Assembly: GCA_019155205.2 (NCBI GenBank)
Contig: JAHNZQ020000001.1
Location: 95,096-159,095, forward strand
From: Gracilaria vermiculophylla
Lineage: Eukaryota; Rhodophyta; Florideophyceae; Gracilariales; Gracilariaceae
Reading direction: 5' to 3'
DNA length: 64,000 bases
Shown: piece after piece, positions 44,411 through 54,154 of the stretch
Layout of the letters: every line of letters begins with the position of its first letter
Position numbering within the stretch: the stretch's first letter is position 1
Position numbers and translations under genes: made by a program
Notes under the pieces: generated by a model
Databases searched by the model: none
What the model was told of the DNA's origin: nothing
Seen by the model: only the letters and a program-made list of their open reading frames with translations

Positions 44411-44794
44411 ATGTCAGAAAAAATTGATCAAATTATCGAAGAGTTAAAAACATTAACATTATTAGAAGCTTCAGAATTAGTAACAAAGATTGAAGATACA
44501 TTTGGTGTCGATGCTTCAGTGGCTAGTGGTGGTGGATTAATGGCAGTAACTCCGACAGCAGAAGAGCAAGTGGAAGAAAAAACAGAGTTTACTGTTATGT
44601 TAGAAGAAGTTCCTTCTGACAAAAAAATTCCTATCTTAAAAGTTGTTCGAGGATTAACTGGCTTAGGGCTAAAAGAAGCAAAAGAACTAGTAGAATCAGC
44701 TCCTAAACAAGTTGCAGCAGATTTATCGAAAGATGCTGCAGAAAATGCTAAAAAACAAATTGAAGCAGCTGGTGGTAAAGTTTCATTAGTTTAG
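44411..44794 (+). CDS. rpl12: 50S ribosomal protein L7/L12
   Basis: 127 residues; acidic N-terminal domain, Ala/Gly/Glu hinge, and C-terminal KIPILKVVRGLTGLGLKEAK. Forms the stalk that recruits elongation factors. Confidence 0.97.
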   Translation: MSEKIDQIIEELKTLTLLEASELVTKIEDTFGVDASVASGGGLMAVTPTAEEQVEEKTEFTVMLEEVPSDKKIPILKVVRGLTGLGLKEAKELVESAPKQVAADLSKDAAENAKKQIEAAGGKVSLV

Positions 44795-44844
44795 TTTCAT
44801 CAAGAGACTTAAATGCCGAATTACCAACTAGGAATTCGGAATTT

Positions 44845-44913
44845 ATCAAAAGAATACTTAAAAAGCAAAAATTAACTCTTGATTAATTTTTGCTTTTTAA
44901 GTATTCTTTTGAT
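44845..44913 (+). terminator. Perfect 31-bp hairpin after rpl12
   Basis: Arms 44845-44875 and 44883-44913 pair without mismatch around a 7-base loop (ctcttga), ending the ribosomal protein operon before trnV. Confidence 0.8.
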
Positions 44914-44942
44914 GAATTGTTAGTAAAATAAAAGAGTATTAT

Positions 44943-45014
44943 GGGTAATTAACTCAGCGGTAGAGTGTCTGCCTTACAAGCAGAAGGTCACAGGTTCAAA
45001 TCCTGTATTACCCA
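44943..45014 (+). tRNA. trnV-UAC: tRNA-Val(UAC)
   Basis: Acceptor gggtaat/attaccc, D arm actcagcggtagagt, anticodon loop cttacaa giving UAC, T arm caggttcaaatcctg. No intron. Confidence 0.95.
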
Positions 45015-45042
45015 GAGTATATATCCTTATACTTCTACTGTA

Positions 45043-45115
45043 GGGCCTATCGTCTAATGGATTAGGACATAAACCTTCTAAGTTTAATATGTAGGTTCGA
45101 TTCCTACTAGGCCTA
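45043..45115 (+). tRNA. trnR-UCU: tRNA-Arg(UCU)
   Basis: Acceptor gggccta/taggcct, anticodon arm aaaccttctaagttt giving UCU, T arm gtaggttcgattcctac. Confidence 0.93.
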
Positions 45116-45447
45116 TGAATGATCCTAACGAGTTACTTTACCAGTGAAACAAATTGAAAAGCTCCCTCTAGCATTATAATTCAAAAAATATTACTCTAAT
45201 GTCAACAAAGTTAGTGTTTAGTAGCTGTTCGCCATTCTGAGCGCGAAATTCTTTCAATAAATTTTGGCCGATAAGTTAAGTTTCGACTCAATTTAGTCAA
45301 CTAACTCGATTAGTTTTTATAGCTAATTCAAGGAATAGATTTTTAAGTACTTTTAAAAGATAATTATATTTTTTTTTCAAAAATTGATATAATACTTATT
45401 GTAGTTAATACTACGATTTTATTATTTAAGATAACAGGGAATAAAAA
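45116..45447. other. Gene-less stretch before psbX
   Basis: Holds a dispersed repeat copy (gttactttaccagtgaaaca near 45129) and a -10 box tataat at 45388-45393, about 55 bases before psbX. No gene seen. Confidence 0.5.
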
Positions 45448-45567
45448 ATGACACCTTCATTAGGAAATTTTGTCGCTAGTTTAATCGCAGGTGCTTTCGT
45501 TGTACTTGCTATTGGTGGGGTCTTAGTAGTTATTAGTAAAAATGATCGAGTTACAAGAAGTTCTTAA
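45448..45567 (+). CDS. psbX: Photosystem II subunit PsbX
   Basis: 39 residues: MTPSLGNFVASLIAGAFVVL with one membrane helix and SKNDRVTRS at the stromal end. Start preceded by aacaggga. Confidence 0.93.
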   Translation: MTPSLGNFVASLIAGAFVVLAIGGVLVVISKNDRVTRSS

Positions 45568-45749
45568 TTTCTTCGAGAAATGGGTAGGAAAGCCACCCAA
45601 AAGGTTAACTTGCATCCTACCTTTTTTAAAACTTAGTTGAATAATTTTTTCTTTTAGTAAACTTTAAATTATTTAACTTTATCTCGTAGAAGTAATTCTT
45701 TAATATAGTAGTTATCGTTAATATTTATTTTATTCGTCAGGTATTCATT

Positions 45750-46043
45750 GTGATAAATTTTAGTTTTGGCCCAAATATTTTTTTAGGTATTAGTGTAGGT
45801 CTCGCTGTACTATTATTGTATTTTCTAAGAAATGTTAAACCGGAAATGGCTAGAGATGAAGATATTTTTTTCGCAACAATGGGTCTACTGTACAGTTGTA
45901 TTTTAATAATACATGGGTGGCGCTTAGACCCAATTCTTTTATTTAGTCAAGCACTTATTATTTCGACTCTTATTATAACCGGCTGGGAAAATATAAGATT
46001 ACGAGGCCTAGTCTCCAAAATAGCAAACAAAAAAAAAAGGTAA
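45750..46043 (+). CDS. ycf66: Ycf66 conserved membrane protein
   Basis: 97 residues, start GTG; INFSFGPNIFLGISVGLAVL, two or three hydrophobic stretches and DPILLFSQALIISTLIITGW as in Ycf66. Function unestablished. Confidence 0.85.
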   Translation: MINFSFGPNIFLGISVGLAVLLLYFLRNVKPEMARDEDIFFATMGLLYSCILIIHGWRLDPILLFSQALIISTLIITGWENIRLRGLVSKIANKKKR

Positions 46044-46121
46044 ACATATTTTTTCATGGGTAGGGACTGACTGACTCGATTTTTATCTTGGTTTCAAATT
46101 TGTAAATAATAATTATTAGTT

Positions 46122-46613
46122 ATGAGTAAAAAATATTTAGGATTTGTTTTCTTTCTAATCTTCAGTATATTTAATATTTTTGTAGAAACAGCCGTAGCAA
46201 TTGACTTAGATGACGCTACAAGAACGATTGTGTCTGATTCTTCAGGTAAAACAATTGTATTAACTCCTGAACAAGTAAAACGAGGAAAACGATTATTTAA
46301 TGCAACTTGTGGTGCTTGCCATGTAGGTGGTGTTACAAAAACTAATCCAAATGTAGGATTAGATCCTGAAGCTTTAAGTTTAGCAACCCCACGTCGGGAT
46401 AATGTTGCTGGATTAGTTGATTACATGAAAAATCCTGTGACATATGATGGGTTAGAATCTATCGCAGAAGTTCATCCAAGTATTAAAAGTGCTGATATTT
46501 ATCCACGTATGCGTTCATTAACAGATGAAGATTTAACAGCAATTGCAGGTCATATTTTATTACAACCAAAAGTCCAAACTGAAAAATGGGGTGGCGGTAA
46601 AATTTATTATTAA
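46122..46613 (+). CDS. psbV: Cytochrome c-550 of photosystem II
   Basis: 163 residues: signal peptide MSKKYLGFVFFLIFSIFNIF to about AVA, haem motif CGACH (about residues 63-67) and an axial-His candidate in AEVHPSI. Lumenal extrinsic PSII subunit of the red lineage. Confidence 0.97.
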   Translation: MSKKYLGFVFFLIFSIFNIFVETAVAIDLDDATRTIVSDSSGKTIVLTPEQVKRGKRLFNATCGACHVGGVTKTNPNVGLDPEALSLATPRRDNVAGLVDYMKNPVTYDGLESIAEVHPSIKSADIYPRMRSLTDEDLTAIAGHILLQPKVQTEKWGGGKIYY

Positions 46614-46631
46614 TTATCTAAATTTCTCAAT

Positions 46632-46672
46632 AATTTTTGTTCACTAAATCAAAATATTTAGTGAACAAAAAT
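46632..46672 (+). terminator. psbV terminator
   Basis: Perfect 18-bp stem aatttttgttcactaaat / atttagtgaacaaaaatt with a 5-base loop, 18 bases after psbV. Confidence 0.75.
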
Positions 46673-46713
46673 TTTCATATCAAGTAAAGTTGGGTGGAAA
46701 GTACTTTTTTTTT

Positions 46714-46786
46714 AAGCGTGTAGCTCAGTGGATAGAGCATCAGATTCCGACTCTGAAAGTCAAGGGTTCGACTCCCTTCATGCTTA
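46714..46786 (+). tRNA. trnR-CCG: tRNA-Arg(CCG)
   Basis: Acceptor aagcgtg/catgctt, D arm gctcagtggatagagc, anticodon loop ttccgac giving CCG, T arm agggttcgactccct. Confidence 0.93.
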
Positions 46787-46807
46787 AAGAAAAATTTAGA
46801 TATTTTT

Positions 46808-47223
46808 GGGACTGTTTCTGGTTTCGACATTTAAACTTTAGTAATATATGATTCAGGTCGAAGTTCGTATTCTTCGTAAAAATATACAAATTAAAAATTA
46901 ACTGCTACTAATATTTTATCAGTCTTTTCTAAACCTGATATTTTTAACAAAAAACAAAACAATTTATTAAAATTTGCTGTTTAGTTAGAAATTCACCTAT
47001 ATTCTAAAATTTGTTCTCTAAACCATAAAATTTGTGGAAGACAATTCACATTCAAGCTATTGTCGTAAATACGTATTTACTCCCAAATCCTTTTTAAGGG
47101 ATTTACGAAGCTTTATTAGGTTAGAATAATATTAAAATTTTTTTTGTTCTTTGAAACTATACCTGTGAACGAATATGTTAAAGAAGATTTAAATGGACAT
47201 GGGTTCAACTCCCATCAGTTCCA
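46808..47223 (+). ncRNA. ssrA: tmRNA
   Basis: The tRNA-like ends pair (gggactg/cagttcc), with the 5' tttctggtttcgacatt and 3' gggttcaactcccatcag typical of tmRNA. A tag frame opens at GCT 46904 and stops at TAG 46982-46984, coding 26 residues that begin ATNIL and end KFAV. The tag-ending FAV fits other red-lineage plastid tags. Rescues stalled ribosomes and marks the product for proteolysis. Confidence 0.9.
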
Positions 47224-47292
47224 GATTTGTAAGAAAAAAGTATTTTCCTGATTTTTTTTCTTACAATTCTACAATATTCTAATTACTTATTA

Positions 47293-47379
47293 GCATTCGT
47301 GGCCGAGTGGTTGAAGGCACCGGACTCATAATCCGTTTTCCTATACGGAACGTCACTGGTTCGATTCCAGTCGAATGCA
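47293..47379 (+). tRNA. trnI-CAU: tRNA-Ile(CAU), class II-like
   Basis: Acceptor gcattcg/cgaatgc, D arm gccgagtggttgaaggc, anticodon stem cgga/tccg with loop ctcataa giving CAU, T arm ctggttcgattccag. The 5' half resembles plastid tRNA-Ile2 (lysidine-modified CAU), but an extra variable stem (ttcc/ggaa) makes it class II in outline. A Leu-like tRNA with a CAU anticodon is the alternative. Confidence 0.75.
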
Positions 47380-47463
47380 GGTTAATTATTTTTTTATATT
47401 GTTTTTTTTGGGACCTAATTGTAAGATTATTAAAAAAACTAGTTCCATTAAAATTTAAAAAAT

Positions 47464-47823
47464 ATGATTCAGCTGAGTCCTCAAGAAATAATTCGTAGTA
47501 GAGAAAAGAGTTTTCTTAAAAAAGATCTTCCAGTTCTTAAAATTGGAGATAATGTTAAAATTGGTGTTAAAATTATTGAGGGAAATAAAGAGCGAATTCA
47601 ATTTTATGAAGGTACAATTCTTGCTAAGAAGAATAGCTTTATAAATACAACAATAATTGTTCGAAAAGTATTGCAAGGAGTAGGAGTGGAGAGAGTTTTT
47701 TTAGTACATTCACCAAGAATTGATTCGATTGGTGTTTTGCGTTCTTCTAAAATTCGACGTTCAAAACTTTATTACTTAAGAAATTTACAAGGAAAAGCAA
47801 GTCGATTAAAACAAAAGTTTTGA
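47464..47823 (+). CDS. rpl19: 50S ribosomal protein L19
   Basis: 119 residues; FLKKDLPVLKIGDNVKIGVK and the C-terminal KIRRSKLYYLRNLQGKASR region match bL19. Confidence 0.96.
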   Translation: MIQLSPQEIIRSREKSFLKKDLPVLKIGDNVKIGVKIIEGNKERIQFYEGTILAKKNSFINTTIIVRKVLQGVGVERVFLVHSPRIDSIGVLRSSKIRRSKLYYLRNLQGKASRLKQKF

Positions 47824-48015
47824 TAAGGTTCAATTACTCTAAAAAAATTATATTTTTACTTTTCAGGTTTCCTTCATTACCAGGCAGATTATTTTTTAAG
47901 CTAAATTTTTGGAATAAGAAAGCTTAGCTTAAAAAATAAAAATTTTCCTAACTAATTTAGTTTAGATTTGCAAAAATAATAAAAATATGTTAATCTAATA
48001 TTATCTTTGTAACGA

Positions 48016-48089
48016 TGCGGAGTAGAGCAGTCTGGTAGCTCGTTGGGCTCATAACCCGAAGGTCAATGGTTCAAATCCATTCTCCGCTA
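48016..48089 (+). tRNA. trnfM-CAU: Initiator tRNA-Met(CAU)
   Basis: Starts tgcggag with an unpaired 1-72 position and has the three G-C pairs (ggg/ccc) flanking loop ctcataa, both initiator traits. T arm atggttcaaatccat. Confidence 0.95.
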
Positions 48090-48171
48090 TAATTTTCAAT
48101 AATTTTAATAAAAATTCTATTTTTTTATTAAAATTATATAGTGAAAGTTAAACATTTATAAAGTTTTACAG

Positions 48172-48591
48172 ATGACATTAAATTTACAAACACCTTTTCC
48201 TACATTTGGTGGAAGTACTGGAGGCTGGCTTCGGTCTACAGAGGTTGAAGAAAAATATGGGATTACTTGGACCAGTGCAAAAGAACAAATATTTGAGATG
48301 CCTACAGGTGGTGCAGCTATTATGCGAAAAGGAGAAAATTTGTTATACTTAGCACGTAAAGAGCAATGCCTTGCATTAGGAACACAACTGCGTACTTTTA
48401 AAATTAACGATTATAAAGTCTATCGAATTTTTCCTAGTGGTGAAGTTCAATATTTGCATCCAAAAGATGGCGTTTTCCCAGAAAAAGTAAATCCAGGACG
48501 AATAGCTATAAATAGTCGACTATTTTCGATTGGAAAAAACCCAAACCCAGCATCTATTAAGTTTAGTGGAACTACTACTTATGAAAGTTAA
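48172..48591 (+). CDS. psaD: Photosystem I subunit PsaD
   Basis: 139 residues: [27 protein letters not shown] and [14 protein letters not shown]. Stromal ferredoxin-docking subunit, plastid-encoded in the red lineage. The 48592-48827 gap after it holds an inverted repeat (gcccagtgggaa / ttcccactggc) with about 85 bases between the arms. Confidence 0.97.
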   Translation: MTLNLQTPFPTFGGSTGGWLRSTEVEEKYGITWTSAKEQIFEMPTGGAAIMRKGENLLYLARKEQCLALGTQLRTFKINDYKVYRIFPSGEVQYLHPKDGVFPEKVNPGRIAINSRLFSIGKNPNPASIKFSGTTTYES

Positions 48592-48827
48592 TTTTATCAA
48601 AGTTAATCTATTACTGATTAAGGCATAAATGATCATTTTTTTCATACTTCCAAAAATAATTAATAGGCTTTAACTTGTATTCCGGAAGTTTAAATGCCCA
48701 GTGGGAATAATCACTAGACGTGAAATTAAAGTTAATTAAAAAGTTAATTGAATGAATAGATTGTCTACCAACATTGAATTTCCCACTGGCTATTAGATTA
48801 GTTTTTTCATTTTTTGACTTATCGTTT

Positions 48828-48915
48828 GGCGAGATGGCAGAGTTGGTCGATTGCGTCTGATTTGAAATCAGATGAATCTTTACAGATTCCGTGGGTTCGA
48901 ATCCCACTCTCGCCT
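48828..48915 (+). tRNA. trnS-UGA: tRNA-Ser(UGA)
   Basis: Class II: acceptor ggcgaga/tctcgcc, anticodon stem tctgat/atcaga, loop with UGA, long variable arm, T arm gtgggttcgaatcccac. Confidence 0.95.
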
Positions 48916-49072
48916 AAAACCGACGGCAGTAAAACAAGCTGAAAAGCTACCTTTCAAGTTTACTTCGCTACCCTACTGATGGCTTTCTCGATTCATTTTT
49001 ACAATAGTTATGGAATAGCTATTGGAATTCTTTGCTTACATGTGTATCATATCTCAATATTTTAAAAAAATT

Positions 49073-49720
49073 ATGAACAAAATTTATGATTGGTTTGAAG
49101 AGCGTTTAGAAGTTCAAGCAATCGCTGATGATATTTCTAGTAAATATGTACCCCCGCACGTAAATATTTTTTATTGCTTTGGAGGACTTGTTTTTACATG
49201 TTTTTTAATTCAAGTAGCCACTGGTTTTGCGATGACTTTTTATTATCGACCTAGTGTAGTGGATGCTTTTGCTTCCGTTGAATATATCATGACAAGTGTT
49301 AACTTCGGTTGGCTAATTCGTTCCATCCATCGCTGGTCAGCTAGTATGATGGTACTGATGATGGTTTTACACATTTTTAGAGTTTATTTAACAGGTGGTT
49401 TTAAAAAGCCTCGAGAATTAACTTGGGTTACAGGTGTTACTTTAGCTGTAGTTACTGTTTCGTTTGGTGTTACAGGCTACTCATTACCTTGGGATCAAGT
49501 TGGCTTTTGGGCTTGTAAAATTGTAACAGGTGTTCCAGCCGCTGTACCAATCGTAGGTCCACCTTTAGTATTAGTTTTACGTGGAGGAGAAAGTGTTGGT
49601 CAAAGTACTTTAACACGCTTTTATAGTGCACATACTTTTGTTTTACCTTTGGCAGCAGCTGTTCTAATGCTAACTCATTTTTTAATGATACGAAAACAAG
49701 GTATTTCAGGTCCTTTATAA
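49073..49720 (+). CDS. petB: Cytochrome b6
   Basis: 215 residues from [20 protein letters not shown], the normal start and length; the frame is open 17 codons above. Haem-ligand histidines lie in [20 protein letters not shown] and the AHTFVLPL...LTHFLMIR region. Uninterrupted. petD follows 62 bases on. Confidence 0.97.
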   Translation: MNKIYDWFEERLEVQAIADDISSKYVPPHVNIFYCFGGLVFTCFLIQVATGFAMTFYYRPSVVDAFASVEYIMTSVNFGWLIRSIHRWSASMMVLMMVLHIFRVYLTGGFKKPRELTWVTGVTLAVVTVSFGVTGYSLPWDQVGFWACKIVTGVPAAVPIVGPPLVLVLRGGESVGQSTLTRFYSAHTFVLPLAAAVLMLTHFLMIRKQGISGPL

Positions 49721-49782
49721 ATTTTTTGGGATAGTTCTACTTATTATCAATACAAATTTACAAATTATGAATAAAATTTATT

Positions 49783-52441
49783 ATGTCAGTAATTAAAAAA
49801 CCAGATTTAACAGATCCCAAATTAAGAGCTAAATTAGCTAAAGGAATGGGTCACAACTACTATGGAGAAGTGCGAATAGTAAGCTAAGATGCAAATTTTT
49901 GTGATGCGTTATAACGTGTAGCGACGTTATTGATATGAGATCAATTATCATAAAACCGACAGCTTACCTAAACATGAAAATGGGAGGGGACCATAGCATG
50001 CTGATAAAAGGAAAATGAGAGAGTAATATGGACTCTCAAGAGGTTTTACCAAGGTTAACGATATCGGGATAAAGCTAAACTGCCTGAAGGTTAGGAGTAT
50101 GCCGGTCCCTAGTAACCGAGTGTCATACCCATATAATCAGACATTGGAAAAATTTAATAATTCAGGTTCTCCGAATAAATTAAAGATCTTATTTTTCCGC
50201 AAAGGTTTGTACAAACAATAAAACTCCGAACGACCGTCCCTTATTTATCGAGCTCGCACATCTTAGAAACTATATTGTTCACTAAGGGGTGGAAACCCTA
50301 TGTGAAAAGAGCTTCCAATTAAGGAAGCAGGTAAATTAAGTTACTTATGAAATTAATTTAATCTGGATAGATTCATGTGTCAAAATTAAAAAGATTAGTA
50401 GCAATCAGTAAATTGAGTCAAAAAGATAAAAAATGGATTCACAAAGATATTTTTCGAATCCTCTATAAAGAAGAAATTTGGATAGCAGCTTATGAAAAAG
50501 CCAAAAGTAATAAAGGGACATTAGATGGAAAGTCCTTGGAAAGATTAAAACAACTTAAAAAAAAGGTATCTTCTGAACAATATACCTTTAAAACTGTTAA
50601 ACTAAGATCTATTTCACGCCCAGATGGACGCGGTGCAAATGATAAAATAGTCCAAGAAGTGATTAGGTTAATTTTAGAAGCTATTTACGAACCTATTTTT
50701 TCAGAACTTAGTTTTGGATTTAGAACGGGCCGAGGCTATCATGATGCTCTCGATCATGTAGAAAATAAGTTTAGATGGGTTGAGAACGTAATTGAAGGAG
50801 ATATTCCTTCCCCAACAATTAATCATCACATTTTAATTAATAACTTAAAAAAACGTATTGATGACCCTCGATTTATACGTCTGATTTGGAAATTATTAAG
50901 ATGCGGCGTTGTTTCGCCAATATTGGTAAATATCTATTATCATGAACTCGATGAATTCGTTGAAGAAATTATGATAAACGCCACAACTCCTAAAGCCGAC
51001 AGAAAAACTCTTACTCACCAAGAATTTACAAAGAAAATCAAAGTTTTACGTAATAAACGCTTAGAGACGACTGCGTCAAAAAGTAAAATAATACGTATTG
51101 AATATGTCAGATATGCAGATGATTGGATGATTGGAATTGCTGGAGATAGGAATCTAGTGATAAATATTAAAGAGAGAGTGGATGATTTTATGAAAATCAC
51201 TTTGGATCAAAAACTAAACCCAACCAAAACTAAGGTGACAAATCTTATAAAGGGTAATGTTTGCTTCTTAGGATACGAAATATTCTTACCTAAAAACCGT
51301 CCTATTTTAGTGTGTAAAGGTAAAAGAGTAAAAACTATCAGAAGAAGACAACCTGAATTACGTTTTGACATACCCATAGATAAAGTTACACAACGATATG
51401 TTGAAAAAGGATACTTAAAAAGCTTGAAAAATGGAATTCGCCCGATTAGTAAAGCATCTTATACAGTTTTAGAAGACCATGTCATAGTAAGTCATTATCA
51501 AAGTTTATGGCTTGGAATATTTAATTACTACTCGGGTTGTACAGATAGAGGAAGGCTTCAATATATCCATTACTTATTACATATGTCTTGTGCTATGACG
51601 CTTGGTCATCGACATCGAATGTCGTGTTCAAAAATCTTTAAAAAGCATGGAAAAAAATTGACAATAAAAATCCCGCACACAGATAAAACCGTGTCGTTTC
51701 CGTATAAAACAACATGGCGACGTGCTGAAAGAAAATGGTTTATTGGTACCAAATCGTTATGTAAATTTGATCGTCACTCGATTTACCATATGCTATAGAA
51801 GGTTTCATCAGTAGATGGCCTGATTAAACCGTAAACAAATCCCATTGCATAAAATAATAAAGTGCACACTGAATTATACAAGGGCCTTTCTTTGGAAACA
51901 TTGCGGAAGCGTATACTTTCCAAAACGATGAAGGAGCTTAACTGAAATTTACTAGAGAGCCGTATGCAGTGAAAGTTGCACGTACGGTTCGGGAACAGAT
52001 ATTTAGATTCCTAATTCCTATTAGAGTGTGGATATCGAGTTTCATCCAGCATGGCCAAATGATCTTTTATATGTATTTCCAATTACTATGTTAGGGATAC
52101 TAGCATGTGTGGTTGGCTTAGCAGTTTTAGCACCTACTCAACTTGGTGAACCAGCTGATCCTTTTAATACACCTTTGGAAATTTTACCAGAATGGTATTT
52201 TTTCCCGACATTTAACTTATTACGCGTACTACCAAATAAATTATTAGGTGTTTTAGCCATGGCAGCAGTTCCGTTGGGTTTAATTACAGTTCCATTTGTT
52301 GAAAATGTTAATAAATTTCAAAATCCATTTCGACGTCCAATTGCAAGCTTAACTTTTATTCTTGGATTTTTCGTTGCTGTTTGGTTAGGAATTGGTGCAT
52401 GTCTACCTATTGATAAAGCCGTTTCATTAGGCTTCTGGTAG
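49783..52441 (+). CDS. petD: Cytochrome b6f subunit IV, split by a group II intron
   Basis: Exon 1 is 49783-49869 (29 codons, ending NYYGE); exon 2 is 52046-52441 (resuming [12 protein letters not shown]). Joined length is 160 residues, the family norm. The exon junction falls between codons. Subunit IV completes the cytochrome b homologue with PetB. Splicing is essential for function, and the intron's own reverse transcriptase is degraded. Confidence 0.93.
50377..51798 (+). CDS. Group II intron maturase with a damaged reverse transcriptase
   Basis: 473 residues from a GTG. RT palm is recognisable ([23 protein letters not shown] in [12 protein letters not shown]), as is the maturase X domain ([13 protein letters not shown] near the end). 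However, RT motif A reads [12 protein letters not shown], lacking the FxxI core, and the usual GTPQGG segment before [15 protein letters not shown] is missing. No HNH endonuclease. It may still serve as a splicing maturase, but reverse transcription and mobility look lost. Confidence 0.85.
   Translation: MSKLKRLVAISKLSQKDKKWIHKDIFRILYKEEIWIAAYEKAKSNKGTLDGKSLERLKQLKKKVSSEQYTFKTVKLRSISRPDGRGANDKIVQEVIRLILEAIYEPIFSELSFGFRTGRGYHDALDHVENKFRWVENVIEGDIPSPTINHHILINNLKKRIDDPRFIRLIWKLLRCGVVSPILVNIYYHELDEFVEEIMINATTPKADRKTLTHQEFTKKIKVLRNKRLETTASKSKIIRIEYVRYADDWMIGIAGDRNLVINIKERVDDFMKITLDQKLNPTKTKVTNLIKGNVCFLGYEIFLPKNRPILVCKGKRVKTIRRRQPELRFDIPIDKVTQRYVEKGYLKSLKNGIRPISKASYTVLEDHVIVSHYQSLWLGIFNYYSGCTDRGRLQYIHYLLHMSCAMTLGHRHRMSCSKIFKKHGKKLTIKIPHTDKTVSFPYKTTWRRAERKWFIGTKSLCKFDRHSIYHML
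51957..51991 (+). ncRNA. Intron domain V
   Basis: A 34-base hairpin with agccgtatgcagtgaaagt and gcacgtacggttc arms, the catalytic core of group II introns; the bulge and GAAA-type tetraloop are as expected. Confidence 0.85.
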
Positions 52442-52620
52442 TGAAGAGGGAAGTTCTTGAAAATTTTTATGGCTTCTTGCTTCCTTCTCTACTATTTTAA
52501 TATACGATAATTGAAGCCACCTGAAAGGTGGCTTCGCTACCCTTGGAGTTACTTCGTTACCAGATGAAGAGTGGAAGTTAAAAAAATAAACGAAAAATTA
52601 AATGAAAATTATCGCCAATG

Positions 52621-52857
52621 TCAAAGATCATCAAAAATTGAATAATAAAGATTTAAATCTAAGTTTAATTTTAATGCAATTCCGAAATAAATTAAAACGC
52701 TAATACCTGTTAATAGATTTAAAAAAAATTGAGAGTTTAAAAAATTATTATTTTTTTGAAAACCTCCTAAACCTAAGCTTTCTTTCGGTACTTGCAAAAA
52801 AATCAAGCCAATAATTAGGATACTTAAAATGGATTTAAAAATGTTTATCGTCATCAT
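52621..52857 (-). CDS. secG: Protein translocase subunit SecG
   Basis: 78 residues: two membrane helices linked by GLGGFQKNNNF, the usual SecG (ycf47) pattern. Works with SecY/E at the thylakoid membrane. Confidence 0.85.
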   Translation of the reverse strand: MMTINIFKSILSILIIGLIFLQVPKESLGLGGFQKNNNFLNSQFFLNLLTGISVLIYFGIALKLNLDLNLYYSIFDDL

Positions 52858-52985
52858 AAACTTATAATTTGTAAATTTTTAGAGATAGAGTAGTAACCCA
52901 AAAAAGATTAGGGATTAGGGTTCCCTGCCGAATAAGTAACTAACTTTACCATTGAAAAGTCAAATAGTAAAGTCAGTCAATTCTG

Positions 52986-54047
52986 TTAATCGTCTATTTC
53001 GAAAACTTCTTTAAAAACTTTATTTACTTTGTCACCAGAATCAATCGCTTCTAAAGGATCTTTTCGTAATCGATGGCGCAAACATAAGGTTATAATTTTT
53101 GATATATCATCGATTGTCACTTTCTCTTTCCCACTATAGGCTGCGTGTGCTTTTGCAGCACGATTAGTAACGATATCCCCTCTTAAACCATCTACATCTA
53201 ACTGACTGCATACCTCAGAAATTTTTACTCTTAAATTGTAATCAATTTCAACTGTGGATAACAACTTTTGAGCAGCAATAATTTGGTCACGCAGTTCTTG
53301 CTGCTGGGCTTCATAATTTTCAAGCCAAGCTTTTGGATTTTGATCAAATGCTGTTCTTTCTTCTACTACTTGTACGCGTAGAATTGGGTCTTTTACTGTT
53401 CGAATTTCAGCGTGCATACCAAACCGATCTAATAATTGTGGTCGTAATTCACCTTCCTCAGGATTCCCTGATCCAATTAATACAAATCTAGCTGGATGAC
53501 GTATAGAAATTCCTTCACGTTCAACTGTATTCCAACCTGAGGCAGCAGAATCTAGTAAAATATCTACTAGATGATCATCCAATAAATTAACTTCATCTAC
53601 ATATAGAAGCCCTCGGTTTGCTTTTGCTAATAATCCAGGTTCAAAAGCTTTGATTCCTTCTGTTAAAGCTTTTTCTATATCAATTGTTCCACACACACGA
53701 TCTTCCGTTGCACCAAGAGGTAGATCGATCATTGGTATTTTAATAAATTCAGTTTCTAAACTTTCATTGTTTTGAATAGCTAATTTTACTTCATTTCCCA
53801 TTAAATCTAAATTCGATTTATGAGAATTAAATGGATCATTTTTTACTACTTCAATTTCTGGTAGTAAATCTGCAATTGCTCGAATTGTGGTTGATTTTCC
53901 CGTTCCTCGATCTCCCATAATCATAACTCCTCCAATTTTAGGGTCAATTACATTTAATTGTAAAGCTAATTTCATTTCTTCTTGCCCAACAATTGCTGTG
54001 AATGGAAAAACTGGAGTCTCAAACTTTTTTAAATCTTTTGTTACCAT
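52986..54047 (-). CDS. chlI: Magnesium chelatase subunit ChlI
   Basis: 353 residues of an AAA+ ATPase: Walker A GDRGTGKST near residue 45, Walker B LLYVDEVNLL, and GSGNPEEGELRPQLLDRFGM. Drives Mg insertion into protoporphyrin IX with ChlD/ChlH. Confidence 0.97.
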   Translation of the reverse strand: MVTKDLKKFETPVFPFTAIVGQEEMKLALQLNVIDPKIGGVMIMGDRGTGKSTTIRAIADLLPEIEVVKNDPFNSHKSNLDLMGNEVKLAIQNNESLETEFIKIPMIDLPLGATEDRVCGTIDIEKALTEGIKAFEPGLLAKANRGLLYVDEVNLLDDHLVDILLDSAASGWNTVEREGISIRHPARFVLIGSGNPEEGELRPQLLDRFGMHAEIRTVKDPILRVQVVEERTAFDQNPKAWLENYEAQQQELRDQIIAAQKLLSTVEIDYNLRVKISEVCSQLDVDGLRGDIVTNRAAKAHAAYSGKEKVTIDDISKIITLCLRHRLRKDPLEAIDSGDKVNKVFKEVFEIDD

Positions 54048-54154
54048 AAATTATTATTACTTATACTATATAAATTGTGTGTAGTCTGATGATTGGATAC
54101 TTTATTTCATTTCAGATCCCTATTACTTCGCTACCCTAATAAATAAAAATTTAA

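Larger units (their letters stand above)
49870..52045 (+). mobile_element. Group II intron in petD
   Basis: 2176 bases. The 5' end is gtgcg, a canonical group II start; the 3' end is at. A domain V hairpin sits at about 51957-51991 (gagccgtatgcagtgaaagt, then the complementary tgcacgtacggttc), followed by a domain VI candidate. An ORF lies in domain IV (50377-51798). Boundaries fit intact petD reading. Confidence 0.88.

Noticed and set aside
48611..48907. 98-codon minus-strand frame over trnS(UGA) and its upstream spacer
   Set aside because: Its N-terminal third is the antisense of the tRNA, there is no other start codon, and no family fits the remainder.
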